NCBI RefSeq assembly: GCF_016905005.1
Contig: NZ_JADIKC010000005.1
Span: forward strand, 1 to 64,000
Origin: Dyella kyungheensis
GTDB taxonomy: Bacteria; Pseudomonadota; Gammaproteobacteria; Xanthomonadales; Rhodanobacteraceae
Length of the DNA: 64,000 bases
Direction: 5' to 3'
A program made the translations under genes and the position numbers. The notes beneath the pieces were generated by a model, which was given only the letters and a program-made list of their open reading frames with translations, was not told where the DNA came from and did no database searches. This document shows positions 53,135 to 64,000 of the stretch, one piece after another. Position 1 is the stretch's first letter. Each line of letters opens with the position of its first letter.

Positions 53135-54265
53135 ATGAGCAAGCGTGATTACTACGAAGTCCTGGGTGTGGAACGCACCGTCACCGAGGTCGAACTGAAG
53201 AAGTCGTTCCGTCGACTGGCGATGAAGTACCACCCGGACCGTTGCCCGGACGATCCGCATGCGCAGGAAAAATTCAAGGAGGCCAAGGAGGCCTACGAAG
53301 TGCTGGCCGATGCGCAGAAGCGCGCGATGTACGACCAGCACGGCCATGCCGCCTTCGAGCACGGCATGGGCGGTCGTGGCGGCGCCGGCGGTTTCGGCGA
53401 CATGGGCGACATCTTCGGCGATATCTTCGGCGACATCTTCGGCATGGGCGGCGGTGGGCGCGGGCGTTCGCGTCGCGGCTCCGACCTTCGCTACATCATG
53501 GAACTCGATCTCGAGGAGGCCGTGTTCGGCGCCGAGAAGAAGATCGAGATTCCCACCCAGGTCAATTGCCATCACTGCAACGGCAGCGGTTCGGCCGACG
53601 GCAAGACGGTGACCTGCAAGACCTGCGCGGGCCACGGCCGCGTGCGTATGCAGAACGGCATCTTCTCCATCCAGCAGGCTTGCCCGCATTGCGGTGGCAG
53701 CGGCCAGGCGATCGAGAAGCCGTGCCGCCAGTGCGATGGTCAAGGCCGCCAGGAAGAAACGCGCGCACTCTCGGTGAATATTCCCTCGGGCGTGGACAAC
53801 GGCGACCGCATCCGCCTCACGGGACAGGGCGAAGCCGGCCCGACCGGTGGCGAGGCAGGCGATCTCTACGTCGAAGTGCGTGTGCGTGAGCACGCCATCT
53901 TCCAGCGCGACGGGAACGACCTGCATTGCGAACTGCCGATCCGTTTCTCGCAAGCGGCACTGGGCGCGGAGCTGCAGGTGCCCACGCTGGAAGGCGAAGT
54001 GCCGATCAATATTCCGCCGGAAACGCAGACAGGGCAGATGTTCCGCCTGCGCGGGCGCGGCGTGAAGTCGGTGCGCAGCAGCCGCACCGGCGACCTGATC
54101 TGCCGAGTGGTGGTGGAAACGCCGGTGCGCCTGACCAAGCAGCAGCGCGATCTGCTGGAGCAGCTCGAGGCCACCTTCGACGACGGCGAGGCGGAGAAGC
54201 ACACGCCGCGCGCCAAGACCTGGGTCGACGGGGTCAAGCAGTTCTGGTCGCGCGTCACGTCGTAA
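53135..54265 (+). CDS. dnaJ: Co-chaperone DnaJ (Hsp40)
   Basis: 376 aa. J-domain with [17 protein letters not shown] (HPD motif), Gly/Phe-rich linker ([20 protein letters not shown]), and four zinc-binding CxxCxGxG repeats ([32 protein letters not shown]), then the peptide-binding C-terminal domain. It stimulates DnaK ATPase and delivers substrates. The start [12 protein letters not shown] at 53135 fits the family; an in-frame ATG at 53120 would add five residues. Confidence 0.97.
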   Translation: MSKRDYYEVLGVERTVTEVELKKSFRRLAMKYHPDRCPDDPHAQEKFKEAKEAYEVLADAQKRAMYDQHGHAAFEHGMGGRGGAGGFGDMGDIFGDIFGDIFGMGGGGRGRSRRGSDLRYIMELDLEEAVFGAEKKIEIPTQVNCHHCNGSGSADGKTVTCKTCAGHGRVRMQNGIFSIQQACPHCGGSGQAIEKPCRQCDGQGRQEETRALSVNIPSGVDNGDRIRLTGQGEAGPTGGEAGDLYVEVRVREHAIFQRDGNDLHCELPIRFSQAALGAELQVPTLEGEVPINIPPETQTGQMFRLRGRGVKSVRSSRTGDLICRVVVETPVRLTKQQRDLLEQLEATFDDGEAEKHTPRAKTWVDGVKQFWSRVTS

Positions 54266-54292
54266 TTTTGCGCGACGCATGGTGAGCACAAG

Positions 54293-54320
54293 CCCCGGCC
54301 CATGCCGGGGTTTTGTTTTT
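54293..54320 (+). terminator. Intrinsic terminator after dnaJ
   Basis: CCCCGGC (54293-54299) pairs with GCCGGGG (54304-54310), followed by TTTTGTTTTT. Confidence 0.88.
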
Positions 54321-54409
54321 GGGCGATTCATTACAGCCGCACACGTGGACGCCCGCTGGCGTTAGCATCAGTTCTTTCGTGCCAGCCCGTCCCAGGAAGG
54401 AAGCCGCGT

Positions 54410-55213
54410 ATGACCCAACCCGTCCGCCTTGCCATCAATGGCGCCACCGGCCGCATGGGGCAGGCGCTGCTCGCACTGGTGAAAGACGACGCACGCTTCA
54501 GTCTGGTGGCGGCCATCGCCTCGCCGGACTCGTCGAAGCTGGGCCGGCCCGTCGATACCTGCGAGGGCGCGTTGAGCTTCACGCACGAATGGCCGGCGGC
54601 GGATGCGTTGGACGTAGTGGTGGATTTCAGCGGCCCGGCCGGTCTTGCCGAAGCGCTGACCTATTGCGAGTCCCACGGCGTGGCCCTGGTGACGGGCACC
54701 ACCGGGCTCGATGCCACCTTCGCGCAGCGGCTCAGCGCCTCTTCTTCGCGCATTGCGCTGCTGCGGGCGGCCAATTTCAGCCTGGGTGTCGCCGTGCTCA
54801 CGCGCCTGCTTCGACAGGCCGCGGCGGCGTTGCCGGATTGGGATCTGGACATCATCGAAGCGCATCACAACCGCAAGGAAGACGCGCCTTCGGGCACCGC
54901 GCTCGCCTTGGGCGAAGCCGCCGCTGACGCACGCGGCACTTCGTTGCGCGAGAGCGCCGTCTACGCCCGCGAAGGACGCGTGGGACCGCGCACGCAGGGC
55001 ACCATCGGTTTTGCCGTGGTGCGCGGCGGCGACATCGTGGGCGAACACGAGTTGTTGCTGATGGGGCAGGGCGAGCGCCTGGAACTGGTGCATCGCGCGA
55101 CCGATCGATCGATCTTCGCTCGTGGTGCGCTGGAAGCGGCGCACTGGCTTAGTGGCCGCGAAGCGGGCGACTACGATCTCGATGCGATGCTGGCGGAGCG
55201 TTCTTCGCGGTAA
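54410..55213 (+). CDS. dapB: 4-hydroxy-tetrahydrodipicolinate reductase
   Basis: 267 aa. NAD(P)H-binding INGATGRMGQALLALV, then VDFSGPAGLAEAL, GTTGLD, and the active-site region EAHHNRKEDAPSGTALALGE with the catalytic His-His and the Lys of the family (spacing slightly unusual: HHNRKED). It catalyses the second committed step of lysine/diaminopimelate synthesis. ATG 54410 follows AGGAAGG. Confidence 0.95.
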   Translation: MTQPVRLAINGATGRMGQALLALVKDDARFSLVAAIASPDSSKLGRPVDTCEGALSFTHEWPAADALDVVVDFSGPAGLAEALTYCESHGVALVTGTTGLDATFAQRLSASSSRIALLRAANFSLGVAVLTRLLRQAAAALPDWDLDIIEAHHNRKEDAPSGTALALGEAAADARGTSLRESAVYAREGRVGPRTQGTIGFAVVRGGDIVGEHELLLMGQGERLELVHRATDRSIFARGALEAAHWLSGREAGDYDLDAMLAERSSR

Positions 55214-55250
55214 GACAGCGGGGTTCTTCCGATAACCGGGGCAAGCGGGT

Positions 55251-55315
55251 GTCGCGCACAGGGTGCGCTCCCACAAGTTGGCCGCCTCCCTGTGGGAGCG
55301 CACCCTGTGCGCGAC
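55251..55315. repeat. Dispersed long-hairpin repeat, copy 6 (arms inverted)
   Basis: The arms appear in the opposite order: GTCGCGCACAGGGTGCGCTC-CCACA first, then a 14-base loop, then CTGTGGGAGCGCACCCTGTG-CGCGAC. The short loop and reversed order suggest that the single arm, not the whole hairpin, is the basic unit. It lies 38 bases after dapB and may end its transcript. Confidence 0.8.
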
Positions 55316-55436
55316 TCAACGAAGACGGCCACTTTCAGCTTGTGACGCGCCCCGCACAGGAACCGGCTGGTATTCCGACATCGAGGCCAGCTCGCTTGCC
55401 TGGTGCCACCCGGGCCCCTAAACTTACGCCGATTGT

Positions 55437-55633
55437 CATTGGGGAGTAGCCATCCTCACCCCCTCGCGGCCGCTAGTCGGCAGCGATTCCAGAGGAATCC
55501 GCGTCAACAGACTTGAAGCTCCGGCTTCATGGCGCGGATGGTCATCGATGCCACCCGGTATCGGCAGCCCGGCGAGACCTTTGGCCACGACGCGCTCACC
55601 TTAGCCGGGCGAGCTCGCGTCGCTGAGCCAATG
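55437..55633 (+). promoter_or_regulatory. yybP-ykoY (manganese) riboswitch
   Basis: The leader has the hallmark GGGGAGTAGC (55441-55450), a middle CGTCAACAGACTT (55502-55514), and the distal GGCGAGACCTTTGGCC (55571-55586). These blocks match, in order, the conserved parts of the yybP-ykoY Mn-sensing aptamer. The ends can close by CATTGG (55437-55442) pairing with CCAATG (55628-55633). It lies directly before a CaCA-type exchanger, a known kind of target. Boundaries are approximate. Confidence 0.8.
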
Positions 55634-55663
55634 GTTTTCCGCTCGCCCGGCCTTGGAACAAGC

Positions 55664-56671
55664 ATGCTCATCGCACTGTGGTTTCTGCTCTCGGCCGGGG
55701 CGATCTATCTCGCCTGCGAATACTTCGTCAATGGCGTGGAATGGGTCGGCCAGAAGCTCAACCTGGGCGCCACCGCGACTGGCACCATCCTCGCTGCGTT
55801 CGGTACGGCCTTGCCCGAGAGCGCCGTGACGTTCGTCGCCGTGATCCTCGGCAAGACGCCCGAGCAGAAGGACATCGGCGTGGGCGCCGCTCTCGGCGGT
55901 CCTCTCGTGCTGGCGACGATTGCCTATGCCGTGGTGGGCGTGGCGTTGTGGATGAATCGCCGGCGATTGCAGCGCGCCGATACGCTGGTGCGCGTGGGCT
56001 ATCAGCGCCTCGCACGCGACCAGTCGTGGTTCCTGGCGATCTTCGTGGTGAAGTGCGCGCTGGGCCTGATCGCGTTCGCCTTCAAGCCGTGGCTGGGCGT
56101 GCTGTTCCTCGCGGCCTACGGTTTGTACGTCTGGCGCGAGTTGAAGTCCTCCGATACCGCGCCCGAGGAAGAAGAGCTCGAACCGCTGAAATTCCAGCCC
56201 AGATCGGCCGATCCGTCGCTGTGGTGGGTGGCTGCGCAAACCACGCTGGCGCTGGTGGTGATCGCGTTTGCCTCGCATGTCTTCGTCAAGCAGATCGAGG
56301 CCATCGGCATCGCCTGGAACCTCTCGCCGCATCTGGTGGCGTTGGTACTCAGCCCCGTCGCCACCGAGCTGCCGGAGACGATGAATGCGTTGATCTGGGT
56401 GCGCCAGGGCAAAGAGCGATTGGCCCTGGCCAATATTTCCGGCGCCATGATGATCCAGGCGACCATTCCCAGCTCGCTCGCGCTATTCGCCACGCCGTGG
56501 CTGTTCGACGCGCCGCTGATGGTCGCGGGCGTACTGACCGGCATCGCGGTGATCTATCTGTGGTGGCTGTTCCGTCGCGGGCGCGTGGATGCACGCTGGA
56601 TGCTGCCGGTAGGTGCGTTGTACGGCGTGTTTGCGGCGTATATCGCCTGGCATTACGGCACCCAGCTGTAA
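55664..56671 (+). CDS. CaCA-family cation exchanger, likely riboswitch-controlled
   Basis: 335 aa, about ten TM helices in two homologous halves, each with a conserved alpha-repeat: GTILAAFGTALPESAVTFVA in the first and ALVLSPVATELPETMNALIW in the second. The acidic residues in ALPES and TELPET form the ion site of Na+/Ca2+-type exchangers. An acidic cytoplasmic loop (DTAPEEEELEPL) separates the halves. The Mn-type riboswitch upstream suggests Mn2+ (or Ca2+) export. ATG 55664 is chosen because the longer frame from 55529 would run through the riboswitch. Confidence 0.88.
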   Translation: MLIALWFLLSAGAIYLACEYFVNGVEWVGQKLNLGATATGTILAAFGTALPESAVTFVAVILGKTPEQKDIGVGAALGGPLVLATIAYAVVGVALWMNRRRLQRADTLVRVGYQRLARDQSWFLAIFVVKCALGLIAFAFKPWLGVLFLAAYGLYVWRELKSSDTAPEEEELEPLKFQPRSADPSLWWVAAQTTLALVVIAFASHVFVKQIEAIGIAWNLSPHLVALVLSPVATELPETMNALIWVRQGKERLALANISGAMMIQATIPSSLALFATPWLFDAPLMVAGVLTGIAVIYLWWLFRRGRVDARWMLPVGALYGVFAAYIAWHYGTQL

Positions 56672-56710
56672 GTCCGCCGGGGCGCCCGTGCAGGGCGCTC
56701 CGGTCAACGA

Positions 56711-57406
56711 TCAGTCGCGATGGGCCGCGTTGCGGTCGCGGTCGGCGCCCAGCTTGCGATCGAGCGAGCCGAAGATCTTCTTGAACACGCGGGCGAATTT
56801 GCCGCGTTTGGTCTTGCGCAGCTTTTCTTCTTCGCTGGTCAGCCAGGCGACCTGGATCACCCGTCGCTCGCCCTCGTAGGGCAGGTGGCCGTGGAAGGAA
56901 TTCTCGCAGCGTTTGAACACTGCGAACTCGCCGTACAGCGGCTTGAGCTCTGGTGCGATCATGCTGTCGATATTGTCGATGCTGCCCAGGAAACGCAGGC
57001 AGCCGTCGCTGGAATCCGGCCACAGATTGTTGAGATACAGCAGGGCCGTGGCCACCTTCGATTTGCTGTCGGTATGGATGGTCCCGTGGCGCTTGTTGAG
57101 CGACCGGCACAGCGTGATCAGGGTGGGGTACTGGCCCAGGTCCTCGATCCCCAGGCGCTCGCCGATGGCGCGGGCGAATTCGGCCGAGCTCAGGCGTTCG
57201 ACCAGGGCATTGATCGAGGGGCCGCAGTCGCTGGCGTCATAGGGGAAGAAGCCGGCACTCGCGTAGCGCGGAAAATCCCGCTCCAGCTCGCCTCGCGCCT
57301 CGTCCGGCAGCTGACCGTGCGCGATCAGGAACGGGAACGGCTCCGTCCTGATGTCGGTGTCCGGTCGGTCGAGACGGGCAGGGTCGAGCAACGCGACTGA
57401 GTTCAT
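56711..57406 (-). CDS. 2-oxoglutarate/Fe(II)-dependent oxygenase-like protein
   Basis: 231 aa. The double-stranded beta-helix core shows the HxD iron motif in GTIHTDSKSKVATALLYLN. The distal histidine and 2OG-binding arginine lie in NSFHGHLPYEGERRVIQVAW. The C-terminal 35 residues are strongly basic (LRKTKRGKFARVFKKIFGS). Proteins of this class hydroxylate proteins, sugars or small molecules; the substrate is unknown. It is divergent from carA and converges with the exchanger gene. Confidence 0.85.
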   Translation of the reverse strand: MNSVALLDPARLDRPDTDIRTEPFPFLIAHGQLPDEARGELERDFPRYASAGFFPYDASDCGPSINALVERLSSAEFARAIGERLGIEDLGQYPTLITLCRSLNKRHGTIHTDSKSKVATALLYLNNLWPDSSDGCLRFLGSIDNIDSMIAPELKPLYGEFAVFKRCENSFHGHLPYEGERRVIQVAWLTSEEEKLRKTKRGKFARVFKKIFGSLDRKLGADRDRNAAHRD

Positions 57407-57619
57407 GGGCGTCCGGGCATGGATGAGACCGCGCTAGTGTAGCGCCCGGACAGGGCGCGGAAGGGGCTTCGCCGAGGCCGCGTTCAGCTGTTTTAAGTGG
57501 ACACCAAGGGGGCTTGCACCTATCATTGCGACCCGCCCTGCAACATTCCTCGACTAAGGTCCACAAGCCTGCCTTGCTGCGGCTTGCGGACCTTGCTGCA
57601 CCTAAAAGGCGGTCCTCCC

Positions 57620-61972
<4,353 letters not shown>

Positions 61973-61976
<4 letters not shown>

Positions 61977-62449
61977 GTCGTGCGCCCATTACCAAGGCAG
62001 GCTCCGAGCGCCTTCGCAATGAACTGGAAAAGCTTAAAGGCACCGATCGGCCGCAGATCATCGCGGCCATTGCCGAGGCGCGCGCACATGGCGATCTGAA
62101 AGAAAACGCCGAGTATCACGCCGCCCGCGAGCAGCAGAGCTTTATCGAAGGACGCATCGCTGCGTTGGAAGCCTTGCTGTCCACGGCGGAAGTCATCGAT
62201 GTCACTCGTCTTGCGGCCGGTTCGCGCGTGGTGTTTGGCGCAACCGTTGACCTGGAAGACGAGGACAGCGGCGAAGCGGTGACCTATCAGATCGTTGGCG
62301 ATCTGGAAGCCGACATCAAGCAGCGCCTGATTGCCGTGTCCTCGCCGATTGCCCGCGCGCTGATCGGCAAGAGTGAAGGCGACAGCTTTGAATTCACCGC
62401 ACCCAATGGCGTGAAGAGCTACGCGATCGTCGGCGTGCGTTACCAGTAA
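61973..62449 (+). CDS. greA: Transcript cleavage factor GreA
   Basis: 158 aa. N-terminal coiled coil with [20 protein letters not shown] and the tip acidic pair in [19 protein letters not shown]. The C-terminal globular domain has [20 protein letters not shown] and [15 protein letters not shown]. It rescues backtracked RNA polymerase. Starts inside the last codons of carB (4-base overlap), the usual carAB-greA order. Confidence 0.97.
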
Positions 62450-62463
62450 GTTGCTTGAACCGA

Positions 62464-62499
62464 AGGCCCTCTCTTCGCAAGGAGAGAGGGCCTTTTTTT
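62464..62499 (+). terminator. Intrinsic terminator of carAB-greA
   Basis: AAGGCCCTCTC pairs with GAGAGGGCCTT around a short loop, ending in seven T. It lies 15 bases after the greA stop. Confidence 0.92.
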
Positions 62500-62506
62500 G
62501 CGTCGC

Positions 62507-63274
62507 TCATTCTCCGGCGCGGCCTTCAATGAGTGCCTGCGCACGCTCGGGCGCGTCCCGGCTGGGCCAGTAGATCGCCAGTACCTGGACATCGACGAGT
62601 ACGTGCAGAAGCATCGGCAAGGCCAGGTTGCCCGTCACCAGAGCGAGCAGGCCAAAGACCAGTCCCGCGATGGTGGTGGCAATCACCCCTTGCCGTCCCT
62701 GGTAGATATGGCACAGGCCAAATACCAGCGAGCTGGCGACGAGCGCTCCGGCAACGCCCAAGTTGGGTCCGCCCCAGCTTCCCGCCAGATACGCCATCAG
62801 GAAGCCGCGATAAAGCCACTCTTCGCAGATGCCGGCAGTCACACTAACGAACGCCCACCAGCAGCGCTCGCGGGAAGACACCGGCAACACGAATTGCAAA
62901 CGGCTGAAGGCGCGCAGATATCGCGGGCGCGCAGCAGGCACGAGCAGGGTGTGCACGCCCGGCCATAGCGCCAGGGCGAAGTAGGCCGCCAGCCCTACGA
63001 CGAGGCCGATGCGTAGTGAGGGCAGGGCGACGAACCAGGGATTGGACGATGAAGTGGGGTGGATGGTCCATGGCCTGCCCCAGGGAGTGATGGCCGCCAC
63101 GACGAGTGCCGTCAGCCAAAGCCAGCAGGCCGCCTTGCGATAAAAGTGAAGGCGCCCCCCGGTAGTGCTCCGCTGGCGAAGCCGCCGGGCGTCTTGCAGG
63201 TCCAGCCAGGGCGCCACGCACGCCAGCCACGCGGCACACAGCGCCAGAGGAATCCCGGTCGTCGACAGCATCAT
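62507..63274 (-). CDS. CPBP-family (CAAX-protease-like) intramembrane protein
   Basis: 255 aa with six to eight hydrophobic segments. The CPBP metalloprotease motifs are present: CEEWLYRGFLMAYLAG (EExxxR), SLVFGLCHIYQG (FxxxH) and LLHVLVDVQVLA (HxxxD/N-like). Family members include CAAX proteases and bacteriocin self-immunity proteins, so the substrate cannot be stated. Start ATG 63274 or the adjacent 63271. It is divergent from a TetR regulator, with a perfect 16-bp palindrome between. Confidence 0.88.
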   Translation of the reverse strand: MMLSTTGIPLALCAAWLACVAPWLDLQDARRLRQRSTTGGRLHFYRKAACWLWLTALVVAAITPWGRPWTIHPTSSSNPWFVALPSLRIGLVVGLAAYFALALWPGVHTLLVPAARPRYLRAFSRLQFVLPVSSRERCWWAFVSVTAGICEEWLYRGFLMAYLAGSWGGPNLGVAGALVASSLVFGLCHIYQGRQGVIATTIAGLVFGLLALVTGNLALPMLLHVLVDVQVLAIYWPSRDAPERAQALIEGRAGE

Positions 63275-63291
63275 GATCGCGCCTTAAAGTA

Positions 63292-63307
63292 AATGTAAAT
63301 TTACATT
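63292..63307. promoter_or_regulatory. 16-bp perfect palindrome, candidate TetR operator
   Basis: AATGTAAATTTACATT is a perfect palindrome in the 61-base spacer between the CPBP gene and the TetR gene. Such sites just before a TetR gene usually bind that regulator; here it would control both divergent genes. Confidence 0.75.
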
Positions 63308-63335
63308 CGCATTTATTCTGGGCATTGTCCAGCGC

Positions 63336-63983
63336 ATGGCCACGAAGAAGACATCCAGGGTGCTCGAACCCCAGCAGCAGCGGAGCCGCGATACGGTCGA
63401 CCGTCTGCTTGCCGCGACCGTGAAAGCGCTGGACCAGGACGGGCTGGAAGGGGCGGTGGTGCCGAAAATCGCGGCGCTGGCCGGCGTGGCGCCAGCGAGC
63501 ATCTATCGCCGCTTTCCGGACAAGGATGCGCTGCTGCGCGAAGCCTTCCTGCATATGCTTCGCTCCAGCAACACGGGGAATCGCGAGCACCTGCGCACCA
63601 TGCTGTTGCGCGACACCCTGGAGGGCTCCGCCGCGCAGCTGATGGAATTGTTGTTCGCACAGTACCGCCGTCATCCGCGCCTGATGCGGGCGTTGATGCG
63701 TTTCCTGGAATCGGAGGGAGCCTCCGAGTTCGCCAACGAAGTACGCCTGCACATTGCCGAGAACATCGAGCAGGTGGTCGAAGTGTTGCAGGCGTTTCGC
63801 GAGGAGGTCCGTCATCGCTTCCCGCGCCGGGCGTTGCAATTTGCGGTGCTCTCGGCAGCGGGCGCGATCGAGAGCTTTGCGCTTGAACCGGTGTCGCTAT
63901 GGCAGACCGTGCTGCCCATGTCCGACCGGCAGTTCCAGGCCGAGCAGGCGCGCAGTTTCGTGGCCTATCTGCGCCAGCCCTGA
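63336..63983 (+). CDS. TetR-family transcriptional regulator
   Basis: 215 aa. HTH region SRDTVDRLLAATVKALDQDG, VPKIAALAGVAPASIYRRFPDKDALLREAF. Ligand domain helical, with LAT MPFLES-like LMRALMRFLESEGASEF and a final FVAYLRQP. Divergent from the CPBP-family gene and near a palindromic operator. Effector unknown. The last 17 bases of the window are downstream. Confidence 0.9.
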   Translation: MATKKTSRVLEPQQQRSRDTVDRLLAATVKALDQDGLEGAVVPKIAALAGVAPASIYRRFPDKDALLREAFLHMLRSSNTGNREHLRTMLLRDTLEGSAAQLMELLFAQYRRHPRLMRALMRFLESEGASEFANEVRLHIAENIEQVVEVLQAFREEVRHRFPRRALQFAVLSAAGAIESFALEPVSLWQTVLPMSDRQFQAEQARSFVAYLRQP

Positions 63984-64000
63984 CCGCGGGCCATAAAAAA

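Noticed and set aside
55529-55663. N-terminal extension of the CaCA exchanger
   Set aside because: This part overlaps the riboswitch and lacks membrane-protein character; the start at 55664 is preferred.

Overview
The window is GC-rich chromosomal DNA from a gammaproteobacterium of the order Xanthomonadales. The best fit is the Rhodanobacteraceae (Dyella/Luteibacter/Frateuria-like), judged from the recN-hrcA-grpE-dnaK-dnaJ-dapB-carAB-greA order, the smpB/ratA/rnfH/bamE/fur cluster, the tmRNA tag ANDDNYALAA and the dispersed hairpin repeats. The genus cannot be fixed by eye.

Layout. 1-132: right end of an IS30-family element cut by the window edge, inserted in a composite repeat. 0.5-4.3 kb: sulfur assimilation (cysB, cysG, cysteine synthase). 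4.3-4.9 kb: second copy of the composite repeat. 5-9.8 kb: HxlR regulator with a divergent glutathione S-transferase, purB, fumC and a lipoprotein. 9.9-12.4 kb: four-gene GntR(YtrA-type)/ABC-2 operon with a palindromic operator on its promoter. 12.7-13.5 kb: an SDR protein lacking the usual catalytic pair. 14.1-28.5 kb: one large cellulose operon, bcsB-Z-C-E-F-Q-A-G plus a BcsR-like gene, facing a membrane diguanylate cyclase. 30.4-41.1 kb: accessory stretch of small hypothetical, membrane and regulator genes. It ends in a putative split-borosin RiPP locus (backbone N-methyltransferase plus an 81-aa candidate precursor) beside ssrA. 41.2-47.1 kb: tmRNA, smpB, ratA, rnfH, bamE, fur, a candidate CsrB/Rsm-type sRNA and a divergent two-component pair. 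47.4-62.5 kb: recN, heat-shock genes, dapB, a Mn-responsive yybP-ykoY-type leader with a CaCA exchanger, a 2OG oxygenase, carA-carB and greA. 62.5-64 kb: CPBP-family protein with a divergent TetR regulator.

How the genes work together. The bcs genes encode a complete type II cellulose machine: synthase A/B, outer-membrane exporter C, hydrolase Z, regulatory E/F/Q/R, and the phosphoethanolamine transferase G. Several signature residues are changed: the expected BcsZ catalytic base is Asn, and the second Arg of the BcsA PilZ motif is His. The neighbouring diguanylate cyclase could supply c-di-GMP locally. ssrA and smpB form the trans-translation pair, separated by one gene. A MASE1-type kinase and LuxR-type regulator sit next to an RNA rich in GGA hairpin loops, which would suit post-transcriptional CsrA/RsmA control.

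The most novel candidate is the borosin-like locus at 39.8-41.05 kb. The methylase matches the family well; assigning the small downstream protein as its substrate is inference.
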